Of a DNA stretch of 26,075 bases, positions 1-7,786 are shown one piece after another. The DNA comes from DAOTWY01 sp003696565. Lineage in GTDB: Bacteria > Chloroflexota > Anaerolineae > Aggregatilineales > Phototrophicaceae. A program made the position numbers and the translations under genes. The notes beneath the pieces are model-generated. The model saw nothing but the letters and a program-made list of their open reading frames with translations. It ran no database searches and had not been told where the DNA came from. Each line of letters begins with the position of its first letter. Within the stretch, counting starts at the first letter, position 1. The stretch lies in assembly GCA_034435635.1 (NCBI GenBank), contig DAOTWY010000061.1:1-26075 (forward strand), given 5' to 3'.

Positions 1-1814
1 TGATCTTGCGCATCAACCGGCTGCATATCAGCTAACCAGTCGGGTGCGTCTACAGGGGTAGTTTCTTCATTTTCATCATTGGACAACCAATCTGATTGAG
101 TTTCCCACTCTGATGAAGCGGGGGTGTTTTGCTGGTCATTATCCATATCTAACCAGTTGTCATTTTCTGACATGGTTAATGCCTCCATGTCCATCATTTC
201 ATCTAGTAATGTATCATCAGCTAACCAATCCAGACTATCTGCTTCAGGTATGTTATCAGAGGCATCAACTGGTTCTGGTTGAACTGGTGGAGTTTGCTTC
301 GCTGTGTCGTCAATTAATTCAATCCCACTTTCCTTTAACCAGGCTAATGGGTCTACCTCATCCTCTAAATCTTCAGCTAAACCTTCAGCCGTCTCAGCTT
401 CATCATCGACCAGTTCAATACCGCTTTCTTTTAACCATGCCATTGGGTCGTCATCTGCTGGGCTAAGGAAATCACCATTATCTTCTTCAACAGCAAACTG
501 ATTAAACTTGCCAGGCGCGTCATCAACTAGCTCAATGCCACTTTCCTTTAACCAGGCAAGCGGATCATTCACATCACTTTCTGCACTAAATTGACGGGTA
601 ACTTGTGGCGATGGACCAGGAGATTCGGAGGTTTCCTCGCCAGTATCATCAGCATTAGCTAGCCAGTCGAATTGTTCGGATGGAGCAGCGTCTTCCTCTA
701 ACCAAGAGAGGTCATCGTCTTCTGTTTCATTGAGTAGATCATCGAATAGATTTTCTTCATTATCTGCCGCACTTTCTAGTGCAGCAAGCATCCCTGTCAT
801 GCCTGTTGAAGGATGTTGATCTTCGGACGATTCTTCTGATGGCTCAATGTCGCTTAACCAATCCAAATTATCTGCTTCATCGCTTGCTTCAAGCAGTGAG
901 TTTGAATCTGTTATATCAGTTGTTAACTCGTCATTAAATTCTGTATCAAGCGCATCAAATGTGAATTCATCGGATGCATCAGAGATGGCTTCGTCACCAA
1001 TTTCTTGTAGCCAATCGGGTGCGGCTTCGGTTAGGGTACGACTAGTCTCTTTTTGGTAATCCCCTTCCGTAAGCATGACTTCATCATCTGCTGCACTATG
1101 ACCATATGCCAGTTTAAGAGCTAGGTACGGATCAACGGGTTCAATGCGACTTAAATATCGCTGAGCATCAGATGGACGCTGCTCAGAAAGCCACAACTCT
1201 GCCAGAATAAAATTGGCTTCTAAGCAATCAGGTAAGGTTTGCAGAACATCTACTGCGGTTTCTGCCGCGTCGATATGATAGCCTGCTTCGCGCTGAATAC
1301 GTGCTTTAAGCAACCGTAAATCAACCCGGTCTTTGGCTTCTTTAAGCGTGTTACTTAACACAGTAATCGCTTGGTCATAAAGCCCATTTGCTGCGTATTG
1401 TCTTGCAGCAGAACCAGCTGTGAGTTGCAAGCGGACATCTTCAAGTCCATGATGGCGATAATATAGATCACGCAGTTGTTCGATTAGTGTTTGGTTGTTG
1501 GGGTCTTGCTCATATGCCCGTTCCAAATGCCAGATAGCTCGTCCTGGTTGCTTAGTAGCATCATATACACGGCTTAAGTTAATATGCGCCATTTTGTCAT
1601 CCGGCGCAACACTCAACACGCGCCGTAACACTTCCCCTGCATCTTCCCAGCGAGACAGTGCAACAAGTGCCCGTCCCAAGCGACGATATGCAGCGATGTT
1701 TTTGGGCTGTTGACTCAGGATGTGGCGACAGTGAAAAGCGGCTTCATCATAATAGCCATCTTCGAGCAATGAATCGATTTTATTGAGATATTGCTTTAAG
1801 CTGATGTTTGACAT
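1..1814 (-). CDS. TPR protein with acidic WL-motif tail (C-terminus beyond window)
   Basis: The reading frame is open from ATG at 1814 to the left edge, so the stop codon lies outside. An AGGTGAG ribosome site sits just before the start. Roughly the first 240 residues are helical TPR-type repeats, for example the stretch ending in a Pro at 'SQQPKN' and the following 'RALVALSRWEDA'. These usually make a protein-binding scaffold. The remaining ~365 visible residues are acidic and low in complexity. They carry at least eleven Trp-Leu motifs (DWLA, DWLS, SWLE, NWLD, WLKES), three of them inside near-identical 16-residue repeats. No signal peptide or membrane segment is seen, so it is probably cytoplasmic. 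It is divergent from the secreted propeller gene. The partner and exact function are unknown; scaffold or adaptor is inference. Confidence 0.85.
   Translation of the reverse strand, partial: MSNISLKQYLNKIDSLLEDGYYDEAAFHCRHILSQQPKNIAAYRRLGRALVALSRWEDAGEVLRRVLSVAPDDKMAHINLSRVYDATKQPGRAIWHLERAYEQDPNNQTLIEQLRDLYYRHHGLEDVRLQLTAGSAARQYAANGLYDQAITVLSNTLKEAKDRVDLRLLKARIQREAGYHIDAAETAVDVLQTLPDCLEANFILAELWLSEQRPSDAQRYLSRIEPVDPYLALKLAYGHSAADDEVMLTEGDYQKETSRTLTEAAPDWLQEIGDEAISDASDEFTFDALDTEFNDELTTDITDSNSLLEASDEADNLDWLSDIEPSEESSEDQHPSTGMTGMLAALESAADNEENLFDDLLNETEDDDLSWLEEDAAPSEQFDWLANADDTGEETSESPGPSPQVTRQFSAESDVNDPLAWLKESGIELVDDAPGKFNQFAVEEDNGDFLSPADDDPMAWLKESGIELVDDEAETAEGLAEDLEDEVDPLAWLKESGIELIDDTAKQTPPVQPEPVDASDNIPEADSLDWLADDTLLDEMMDMEALTMSENDNWLDMDNDQQNTPASSEWETQSDWLSNDENEETTPVDAPDWLADMQPVDAQD
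306..566 (-). repeat. Three in-frame 48-nt repeats encoding DPLAWLKESGIELVDD
   Basis: Copies lie at 519-566, 402-449 and 306-353. The peptides are DPLAWLKESGIELVDD, DPMAWLKESGIELVDD and DPLAWLKESGIELIDD. The DNA copies differ mostly at third codon positions, so the amino-acid motif rather than the DNA appears to be conserved. Linkers between copies are acidic and unrelated. Confidence 0.9.
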
Positions 1815-1848
1815 GCCTCACCTGGGAGTGCGCCTACTAATGTGGCAA

Positions 1849-1857
1849 ATTATAACA
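1849..1857 (-). promoter_or_regulatory. Extended -10 promoter element for the WL-motif TPR gene
   Basis: The minus strand reads TGTTATAAT, a perfect extended -10 (TGnTATAAT). Transcription would start near 1843 and give a leader of about 28 nt containing the AGGTGAG ribosome site. No good -35 is visible, as is common with extended -10 promoters. Confidence 0.5.
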
Positions 1858-1929
1858 CATATTCCAATTTACGACTTGTTACTATCTATCTTAACCTATC
1901 TAGGCGTTTGAGCAAATGGAGATGAGTAA

Positions 1930-3069
1930 ATGATCGGTTTGTTTTGGCTAATACTGGTACTTTTTTCTGGTTCAGATGAGGACATTCCACCCACCTTAGA
2001 GGACTTTTGGGAAGGACGTGCAGAGTGGGTCATGGATATTGAAGATGTGGGGTTGCCTGTTGGAGAAAGTGATACAGTCAACATGGGGGATGGGGTTTTT
2101 TGGTCGTATCTTCATGCTAGTTATGAATCGGCTTATGTGGTGGATCAATGTGGGGAGCCGGTTGCTTTTCCGGGCTGTTTAACCCGGTGGGAAAGCACAG
2201 ATGGTGGCGAGACGTTTACCTTGCCTGCCGCCGTGTGTTTGATCCCGTGCGATGGGTGCCCTTGCCAGGATGTGCGCGATCATCATGGGTGGGATGTTTA
2301 TGGAAATCGCGCTGCTGCTCAGCAATATCCCCGTGTGTTTTTTGCTCATGATGAGGTGTATCTGGTTTATGAATGGCACGCTCAAACCATTCTGCGTCGC
2401 TCTAATGATGGCATCAACTGGTCAGATTGGGTTTATTTACGTACTCCTGGCGGAACTTGGCATAGCGATTTTTCTCCATGTACTGACATTGAGCGGATTG
2501 GTTCACATCCGAATATCCGGGGGGAAATTCACAATTGTTTGGTTGGGGCACCACCCGGAATTTATGTTGAAGGTGATATGATCTATGTTTTCGTTGCGGC
2601 GGGGTCTGCGCCAGGTCATATGCGTTGCTATAAAGGCAATCGTCATCAACCATTAAATCAACTTCAACTGTGTGATCATGACCCGCTGTTCAGTGGGGCT
2701 GTAGAATATGGTCCAGTTGATTTATTAGGTGCAGCAGCTAATCCATATTTTGATTTTCGTTATGTTAGTTCAGCGGAAGTTGTACGGGTTGGTGATTATT
2801 ATTACATGGCATATGAAGGCATTCGCGGTCCAGAAGAACTAGAAATCGGTATGGATACACAGTTCGGGTTAGGCTTTGCTCGCGCCCGTGTGATTGATGG
2901 CGAATGGGAGAAATTCCCAGGTAACCCAGTGATTATGGATATGGGATTTAATTGGGGTATTGGTCATGCCGATATTGTGATCGTTGATGGCATAACCTAT
3001 TTATACACTGCCACGTCACAGCAAACACGTGGACGTTATGTTTTACGTTGGGTGGGGGCTTCTGGCTGA
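1930..3069 (+). CDS. Secreted beta-propeller protein with Asp-box motifs (sialidase/GH43-like fold)
   Basis: 379 residues. The ATG start has GGAG eight bases upstream. The N-terminus is short and hydrophobic (residues 2-13) and works as a signal peptide or anchor; no lipobox cysteine follows. Two Asp-box-type motifs occur (STDGGETF at 89-96, SNDGINW at 158-164). Repeated blade-like strands such as 'DEVYLVYEW', 'GDMIYVFVAAG', 'GDYYYMAYEG' and 'GITYLYTAT' suggest a five- or six-bladed propeller like those of sialidases and GH32/43 hydrolases. Ten cysteines, including CDGCPC at 107-112, suggest disulfides and an extracytoplasmic place. I cannot assign catalytic residues, so it could be a glycan-binding protein rather than an enzyme. 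Confidence 0.75.
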   Translation: MIGLFWLILVLFSGSDEDIPPTLEDFWEGRAEWVMDIEDVGLPVGESDTVNMGDGVFWSYLHASYESAYVVDQCGEPVAFPGCLTRWESTDGGETFTLPAAVCLIPCDGCPCQDVRDHHGWDVYGNRAAAQQYPRVFFAHDEVYLVYEWHAQTILRRSNDGINWSDWVYLRTPGGTWHSDFSPCTDIERIGSHPNIRGEIHNCLVGAPPGIYVEGDMIYVFVAAGSAPGHMRCYKGNRHQPLNQLQLCDHDPLFSGAVEYGPVDLLGAAANPYFDFRYVSSAEVVRVGDYYYMAYEGIRGPEELEIGMDTQFGLGFARARVIDGEWEKFPGNPVIMDMGFNWGIGHADIVIVDGITYLYTATSQQTRGRYVLRWVGASG

Positions 3070-3168
3070 CGCTTTACCTACGCTTAAGAACAAAACCGGC
3101 TTTTTTCACGTACAATGAGTGTAGGTCATGATTTTATGATATGCCAACATAAACTCGGATAGCCACAT

Positions 3169-4692
3169 ATGCAACAGATCAGGCAACCCATTTCTAAGCC
3201 CGTTGTCAAACCTAAAAAGCATACTTCTCTTTTATTTTGGATGTTACTTTTTGGCGTTAGTTTGCTTTTAATAATCTTGATGAGTTGTGGCGTATTAACG
3301 CTTGGTGTGGCGGTGGTTTACAATAATGGTATTTTGCCAGGGGTATCGGTTGGCAACATATCTTTGGGGGGACTGTCTCAGGCGGAAGCAATACAAAAAA
3401 TCAGCGAACAATGGACTACAATAACACTAGAAGACGGTGAACGTTCCTGGGTGGTTGATAGCACGACTTTGGGTATTTCTTTGGATGCCGTGGCGACCAT
3501 TGAACGTGCCTATGAACAAGGACGACGTGCCGGCAGTGCACTGAATGCGATCTTTAGTCAGGTAACGGTTGATCCAGTTTTAACAATCAATGTCGATCAG
3601 CTTTACACAGGCTTACAAGCAATTGAGCCATCCGTGATGATTCCACCAGTGGATGCGAGTGTACAATTTATTGATGGGCAGGTATTACCACGCCCTGCGC
3701 AGTATGGACGATCACTAGACCTAAGCAGTACGATTAACCATGTGCAACAATTTGGTTTAACTGATCCACATTTACAGCTTATGATGATTGACATTCCACC
3801 AATGGTGAATGATCCAACACCTATTGTAAATGCAGCAACACAGTTACTTACAAATCCGCTGATTATCCGTGTGTATGACCCAGTTACCGGCGACATTGTG
3901 GATTGGGCGGCACAACCTGCGGAATGGGCAACTTGGATTACCGTATTTGCTGATCCTGCTAGCCCGATTGGAATACGCCTCTCGTTATCACCGGAGGCGG
4001 TGCGGGATTATCTTGCAACACGCGATGACGTATTGGATGCATCACGTTATTTGCAATATGACGAAGCTACTCAGGCAATCATCACTGCTGTGGAAAATTA
4101 TAATCTCACGCCTTATATTCGTGTGTATCATCATGACCGCGTGCATGTTGTGCGGGCAGGTGAAACAATCACAAGCATTGCATGGGATTATGGTGTCCCA
4201 TATCCATATATTGAACAGGCAAATCCTGGGGTAGGGGCGTTATCTGTTGGACAGGAAATTATTATTCCGTCGCCAGATAATTTTTTGGATTATGACCCGG
4301 TACCCAATAAGCGCATTATTGTGAGTATTTCCCAACAACGTGTTTATGTTTACGAAGATGGTCAACTGAAATGGAATTGGGCGGCAAGTACTGGCATTAA
4401 TAGTAGCCCAACTTGGACGGGTATTTACCAAATCCTTTCTCATGAACCAAATGCCTATGCCAGCAATTGGAATCTTTACATGCCTTGGTTTATGGGGGTG
4501 TATCGCCCTGTGCCAGGATACGATTTTACGAATGGCTTTCATGGCTTTCCTACACGTGGGGGCGGGCAGATTTTGTGGGAAAACAGCTTAGGCACTCGTG
4601 TAACATACGGTTGCATTTTGTTGAGTAACACGAATGTACAACTGCTTTATAACTGGGCAGAAGACGGTGTAATTGTTGAAATTCAGCCCTGA
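3169..4692 (+). CDS. L,D-transpeptidase (YkuD) with PG-binding-4-like and LysM domains
   Basis: 507 residues. A cytoplasmic tail is followed by one membrane segment (about 21-50), so this is a membrane-anchored wall enzyme. Residues ~55-200 contain the 'GVSVGNISLGGLSQAEA' signature of the PG_binding_4/VanW-associated domain, and a second copy may run to ~320. A LysM peptidoglycan-binding domain spans 325-367. The YkuD domain is 381-505 with His458-Gly459 and the nucleophile Cys482 in TYGCILL. Family members make 3-3 peptidoglycan cross-links or attach proteins to the wall. Unusually, the His before Gly-Cys is Tyr480 and the Arg normally two after Cys is Leu484. The ribosome site is weak (GGATAG). 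Confidence 0.88.
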   Translation: MQQIRQPISKPVVKPKKHTSLLFWMLLFGVSLLLIILMSCGVLTLGVAVVYNNGILPGVSVGNISLGGLSQAEAIQKISEQWTTITLEDGERSWVVDSTTLGISLDAVATIERAYEQGRRAGSALNAIFSQVTVDPVLTINVDQLYTGLQAIEPSVMIPPVDASVQFIDGQVLPRPAQYGRSLDLSSTINHVQQFGLTDPHLQLMMIDIPPMVNDPTPIVNAATQLLTNPLIIRVYDPVTGDIVDWAAQPAEWATWITVFADPASPIGIRLSLSPEAVRDYLATRDDVLDASRYLQYDEATQAIITAVENYNLTPYIRVYHHDRVHVVRAGETITSIAWDYGVPYPYIEQANPGVGALSVGQEIIIPSPDNFLDYDPVPNKRIIVSISQQRVYVYEDGQLKWNWAASTGINSSPTWTGIYQILSHEPNAYASNWNLYMPWFMGVYRPVPGYDFTNGFHGFPTRGGGQILWENSLGTRVTYGCILLSNTNVQLLYNWAEDGVIVEIQP

Positions 4693-4701
4693 TTGGTTAC
4701 T

Positions 4702-4761
4702 TTTCACAAAAAACAGCTGTTTATAGCAGGTAATAAACAACAACAACCGCTTTTTGTGAAA
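4702..4761 (+). terminator. Perfect 11-bp inverted repeat after the L,D-transpeptidase gene
   Basis: TTTCACAAAAA at 4702-4712 is exactly complementary to TTTTTGTGAAA at 4751-4761, with a 38-nt loop that starts with the palindrome AACAGCTGTT (4712-4721). It lies just after the stop codon. The loop is long and no U-tract follows, so a classical terminator is doubtful; a protein-binding site or mRNA 3'-end structure is possible. Confidence 0.4.
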
Positions 4762-4861
4762 TGATTAACAGCTCAATGAGATGAACTTCCTCAAATTTTT
4801 GGTGACAATTCTAATTTCATTTGTCTCTTGTTTTTAATAAACTAAATAGTAAGGTTTTTAG

Positions 4862-4914
4862 TTTTGGTGTTGTTCAGTTTGTTGTTATCGTTATCACGCT
4901 AACTAACACCAAAA
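4862..4914 (+). promoter_or_regulatory. Inverted repeat in the leader of the first TPR gene
   Basis: TTTTGGTGTT (4862-4871) pairs perfectly with AACACCAAAA (4905-4914), and AGTT (4876-4879) pairs with AACT (4901-4904) after a small bulge. It lies 37 bases before the ATG at 4952, in a 259-base gene-free stretch. The role is unknown: an operator or a 5' RNA structure would both fit. Confidence 0.45.
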
Positions 4915-4951
4915 AACATTTATTGACTGTAGTAAAATAGGTTTTTTTGCG

Positions 4952-5566
4952 ATGAATTGGATTAAAAATTATATTTCTAGAATGTATCATAATTGGAGTG
5001 AGACGTATGTGCAGCGTGGGCAAGCAGACCGTGCAATTGATGCCAGCACAAAAGCTTTAAAGCTCACCCCTAACTCTGTAACATGTTATGTGGATCGTGG
5101 AATGGCGTATATGCAAAAAGGAGCTTATACACAGGCGATCCAAGATTTTGATTATGCTCTAAAATTACCCACTATCACCCGCCAGGAAAAAGCAGAACTT
5201 TATGCTCGTCGTGGTTTGGCATATTTCTATATGGGGGATACTAGTGCGGCTATCAGTGATTATAACCTGGCAATATTTATGGTGAAGTCTCTTTCTATGG
5301 CATATGTCTATCGTGGTATTGCAGAGATGAGTCTAGACAATCACCTGGCAGCTATTACTGATTTTAACCAAGCTATCCATTATGATGGCGATAATTTTAT
5401 TGCTTATCGTCGGCGGGGAGATTGCCAGGTCAAGCTGGGCAACATCCGTGCTGCCATTAAAGACTATTGGCGATATGTCGAAATTGGCACTTTAAATGCG
5501 AAACAACGTGATGAAATTTGCAGTCGTATCAACCAGCTAGAAACGCAGCTTTGTCAAACGGCTTAA
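4952..5566 (+). CDS. TPR-repeat protein, cytoplasmic
   Basis: 204 residues, built almost wholly of TPR units at about 10-43, 44-77, 82-115, 116-149 and 150-183. Typical TPR residues are visible, such as 'RGMAYMQKGAYTQAIQDFDYAL', 'RGLAYFYMGDTSAAISDYNLA' and 'RGIAEMSLDNHLAAITDFNQAI'. There is no signal peptide or membrane segment. The ATG start has no strong ribosome site; only a GG lies about ten bases upstream. It has its own terminator, so it looks like a single-gene unit. The next gene encodes a membrane-anchored TPR protein, which suggests related scaffold roles, but no partner can be named. Confidence 0.85.
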   Translation: MNWIKNYISRMYHNWSETYVQRGQADRAIDASTKALKLTPNSVTCYVDRGMAYMQKGAYTQAIQDFDYALKLPTITRQEKAELYARRGLAYFYMGDTSAAISDYNLAIFMVKSLSMAYVYRGIAEMSLDNHLAAITDFNQAIHYDGDNFIAYRRRGDCQVKLGNIRAAIKDYWRYVEIGTLNAKQRDEICSRINQLETQLCQTA

Positions 5567-5569
5567 TGT

Positions 5570-5610
5570 TAAAGGGGCTAGCCAACTGGGTAAAAATAGC
5601 CCCTTTAGTC
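5570..5610 (+). terminator. Rho-independent terminator after the small TPR gene
   Basis: AAAGGGGCTA (5571-5580) pairs perfectly with TAGCCCCTTT (5597-5606), extended by T5570-A5607. It is GC-rich at its core, starts four bases after the stop codon, and is followed by a modest T-rich run (AGTCTTGTTT). Confidence 0.75.
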
Positions 5611-5633
5611 TTGTTTAATCCTCTCAAGGCTTA

Positions 5634-5662
5634 TTGACTTCTGTTCTTGTCACCTCGATAAT
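5634..5662 (+). promoter_or_regulatory. Sigma-70-type promoter for the membrane TPR gene
   Basis: TTGACT (5634-5639), a 17-base spacer and GATAAT (5657-5662) each match consensus at five of six positions. It sits between the preceding terminator and the ATG at 5708, giving a leader of about 39 bases. Confidence 0.6.
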
Positions 5663-5707
5663 ACGAATAACCATCTGGCATTGATTAATTAACAGGATAT
5701 TTATTAG

Positions 5708-6787
5708 ATGAATAGACCTTTTTCGTTTTTGCTGATTGCAATGGCTGTCATGATGATCTTATCCCTAATAACAGGTGGGGCAGGGAATACCTTGGGCTTG
5801 CTCATCGTCCTGGGAGGGATTGGCTTTGGAGCATATTATTTAGAAGCGCGTTTTAATGGAATTACAAAATTTGGTGCTTTTATTAATTATTTGCATGCTC
5901 GCAATTTTCTCAGCCAGCGTAAATTTCAACAAGCATTGGAGCATTTAGATAAATCCCTGGAACAAAACCCTAATTTAGAGCCTGCTCGTACATTGCGCTC
6001 TGCGGTGTTGCTGGCGATGGGAAAACCAGGTGGGGCAATTGAGGGCATTGATGACCTGCTGCGGCAAAATCCCCGTGATGTCAATCTATATAAAGCGCGT
6101 ATTGCCATGCATATTGCACAAGAGAAATATGGTAGTGTGGTGATGGATGCGAATCAACTGATTAATATTGATCCATCTATTCCAGAGGCTTATTTGTTCC
6201 GCGCTTATGCTCGGCATCGTTTAGAGCAATATGACCTTGCTTTGCCAGATTATCAACAGTTTTTAAGCCGTGTTCCAGGTCATGCGCCGGCTTTGGTTAG
6301 CATGGGAGAGGTGTATTTTCATCTTGGAGATATTGAAAACGCATTACAGGCATATAGTGACGCATTAGAAAGTATGCCAGATTTTGGTCCTGCTTATTCT
6401 AACCGTGGTTTTTTGCTCGCAGCTTATGGAGATTTAGTTGGGGGTATGGCGGATGCTGAGCAAGGTGTGACATATGCACCAAATGAGCCAGGCGTTTATT
6501 ATAATCGCGGATGTATTTACATCATGCGGGGAGATTATGAAAAAGCATTTGCTGATTTTCATCATGCCTTAGAGATCAAACCGAATTACCAACATGCCAT
6601 TGCTGGCACAGCTATCACACATTACTTAGCAGGGAATAGAAGCCAAGCTCAACAGATATGGCAAGAACTGACTCAAACCGAAGAACGCTTTGCGGATTTT
6701 GCTTGGGTTAAAGAACGCTTTGGATGGACAGGTAATTTACTGGAAGCGGCAGAAACTCTGGTGAAAATGGACTCATCACCCCATTGA
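5708..6787 (+). CDS. Membrane-anchored TPR protein
   Basis: 359 residues. Two hydrophobic segments (about 6-23 and 28-46) form an N-terminal hairpin, which would leave the rest in the cytoplasm. From about residue 58 to 320 there are seven or so TPR units, for example 'QQALEHLDKSLEQNPNLEPA', 'YGSVVMDANQLINIDPSIPEA', 'IENALQAYSDALESMPDFGPA' and 'YEKAFADFHHALEIKPNYQHA'. AGGA lies ten bases before the ATG, and a good promoter lies upstream. It probably assembles proteins at the membrane. It is 67 bases ahead of pdxT, but a functional link to vitamin B6 synthesis is not evident. Confidence 0.87.
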   Translation: MNRPFSFLLIAMAVMMILSLITGGAGNTLGLLIVLGGIGFGAYYLEARFNGITKFGAFINYLHARNFLSQRKFQQALEHLDKSLEQNPNLEPARTLRSAVLLAMGKPGGAIEGIDDLLRQNPRDVNLYKARIAMHIAQEKYGSVVMDANQLINIDPSIPEAYLFRAYARHRLEQYDLALPDYQQFLSRVPGHAPALVSMGEVYFHLGDIENALQAYSDALESMPDFGPAYSNRGFLLAAYGDLVGGMADAEQGVTYAPNEPGVYYNRGCIYIMRGDYEKAFADFHHALEIKPNYQHAIAGTAITHYLAGNRSQAQQIWQELTQTEERFADFAWVKERFGWTGNLLEAAETLVKMDSSPH

Positions 6788-6812
6788 CCAAGCATACTTT
6801 CGCATTGATACT
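6784..6812 (+). promoter_or_regulatory. Possible promoter for pdxT
   Basis: TTGACC (6784-6789), 17 bases, then GATACT (6807-6812). The -10 matches at only four of six positions, so this is a weak call. It starts in the last codon of the TPR gene. Confidence 0.3.
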
Positions 6813-6854
6813 ATGCAACAATTGCATTTAGTATAACTTGGAGAAATGTAGCCT

Positions 6855-7433
6855 ATGAAAATTGGCGTTCTGGCTTTGCAAGGTGCGTTCATTGAACATG
6901 AAAAGATGTTGCGCAGTTTGGGGGTGGAAACAGTGCAAGTACGTCTACCGGTTCATCTGGACGGGCTAGATGGGTTAATTATCCCTGGTGGGGAAAGCAC
7001 AACCATTGGTAAGTTAGCCACAGATTATGGTTTGATGCAACCGCTGCGTGACTTTGCCACATACAAACCCACTTGGGGGACGTGTGCCGGTATGATCTTC
7101 CTGGCAAAGGATTTAGGGCAACATCATCAGCCAATTTTAGGCTTGATGGATGTGACGGTTAATCGTAATGCATTTGGGCGGCAAATTGATAGTTTTGAAG
7201 CGGATTTGGATATTGCAGTATTAGGAGAAACTCCGTACCATGCTGTATTCATTCGTGCGCCAGTGATTACCCAAGCTGCACCCCAGGTTGAAGTCCTGGC
7301 AAAATTCTCTGATGATCAGATTGTGGCTGCCAGAGAGGGACATTTGCTTGCAACTGCTTTTCATCCAGAATTAACGAATGATACTCGCTTTCATACTTAT
7401 TTTTTGGGTATGATTAAATCGTCTGAAAGTTAG
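6855..7433 (+). CDS. pdxT: Pyridoxal 5'-phosphate synthase glutaminase subunit PdxT
   Basis: 192 residues, the usual length. It is a class I glutamine amidotransferase that releases ammonia from glutamine and channels it to the PdxS synthase ring to make pyridoxal 5'-phosphate. The start 'MKIGVLALQGAF' is diagnostic. The oxyanion loop PGGESTT is at 44-50. The nucleophile Cys77 is in GTCAGM, and His170 and Glu172 in FHPE complete the triad. Also typical are 'NRNAFGRQIDSFE' (103-115) and 'FIRAP' (132-136). GGAG lies eleven bases upstream. The usual neighbour pdxS is absent from this window. The acidic-protein gene follows 23 bases later and is probably co-transcribed. Confidence 0.96.
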   Translation: MKIGVLALQGAFIEHEKMLRSLGVETVQVRLPVHLDGLDGLIIPGGESTTIGKLATDYGLMQPLRDFATYKPTWGTCAGMIFLAKDLGQHHQPILGLMDVTVNRNAFGRQIDSFEADLDIAVLGETPYHAVFIRAPVITQAAPQVEVLAKFSDDQIVAAREGHLLATAFHPELTNDTRFHTYFLGMIKSSES

Positions 7434-7456
7434 TCTGCCACACAAGAGGGGAACCA

Positions 7457-7765
7457 ATGAGTATCTGGTTAAAACACGGTCCAGAAGAAGATTTTGAAGA
7501 TGATTTCGTAGATGAAGAGGAAGATTTCGTCGACGATGACATCGAGCTTGATGAGGATGATCTCGTTGAGGATGATCTTGATGACTTGGTTGATGATGAC
7601 TTAGACATCGACCTCGGTGATTTTATGGACGATGATGAGTACATCGACGATGAAGGGTATGACATTGATGAACTCGATGATGATGAAGAAGACCTTTACG
7701 AGGACGATGACTGGGATGACTATGACGATGACGACGACTACTACGAATTCGACGATGAAATTTAG
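7457..7765 (+). CDS. Ultra-acidic Asp/Glu-rich small protein
   Basis: 102 residues, of which 61 are Asp or Glu and only one is Lys and one His, both near the N-terminus (MSIWLKHGP). The rest is Asp runs broken by Leu, Ile, Phe, Tyr and Trp at semi-regular intervals. This predicts an extremely low pI and a disordered or ion-binding chain. A GAGGGG ribosome site six bases before the ATG and a hairpin right at the stop codon support a real gene. The 'IWLK' start recalls the Trp-Leu motifs of the acidic TPR protein at 1-1814. I do not recognise a family. DNA mimic, cation buffer and basic-protein chaperone are guesses. The Ser-rich frame on the other strand is an artefact of GAT/GAC repeats. Confidence 0.75.
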   Translation: MSIWLKHGPEEDFEDDFVDEEEDFVDDDIELDEDDLVEDDLDDLVDDDLDIDLGDFMDDDEYIDDEGYDIDELDDDEEDLYEDDDWDDYDDDDDYYEFDDEI

Positions 7766-7786
7766 GGACATGGGCTTCATGTCCCT
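7764..7786. terminator. Bidirectional hairpin between convergent genes
   Basis: AGGGACATG (7764-7772) pairs perfectly with CATGTCCCT (7778-7786) around a five-base loop. The stop codon of the acidic-protein gene (7763-7765) enters the left arm, and the stop codon of the FAD oxidase gene (7777-7779) lies at the loop/right-arm border. T-rich sequence (GGTTTAATT) follows on the plus strand, and AAATTTCATC follows on the minus strand. Confidence 0.65.

Noticed and set aside
113..501. Plus-strand frames over the WL-motif gene
   Set aside because: They are out-of-frame shadows of the repetitive acidic coding sequence.
306..566. Possible CRISPR or tandem DNA repeat
   Set aside because: Three copies are unevenly spaced, diverge at synonymous sites and lie in frame inside a coding region.
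7414..7665. Ser-rich 83-residue minus-strand frame
   Set aside because: It is the complement of the Asp/Glu GAT/GAC/GAA tract, has no ribosome site, and the plus frame has a GAGGGG site and a proper stop at a hairpin.
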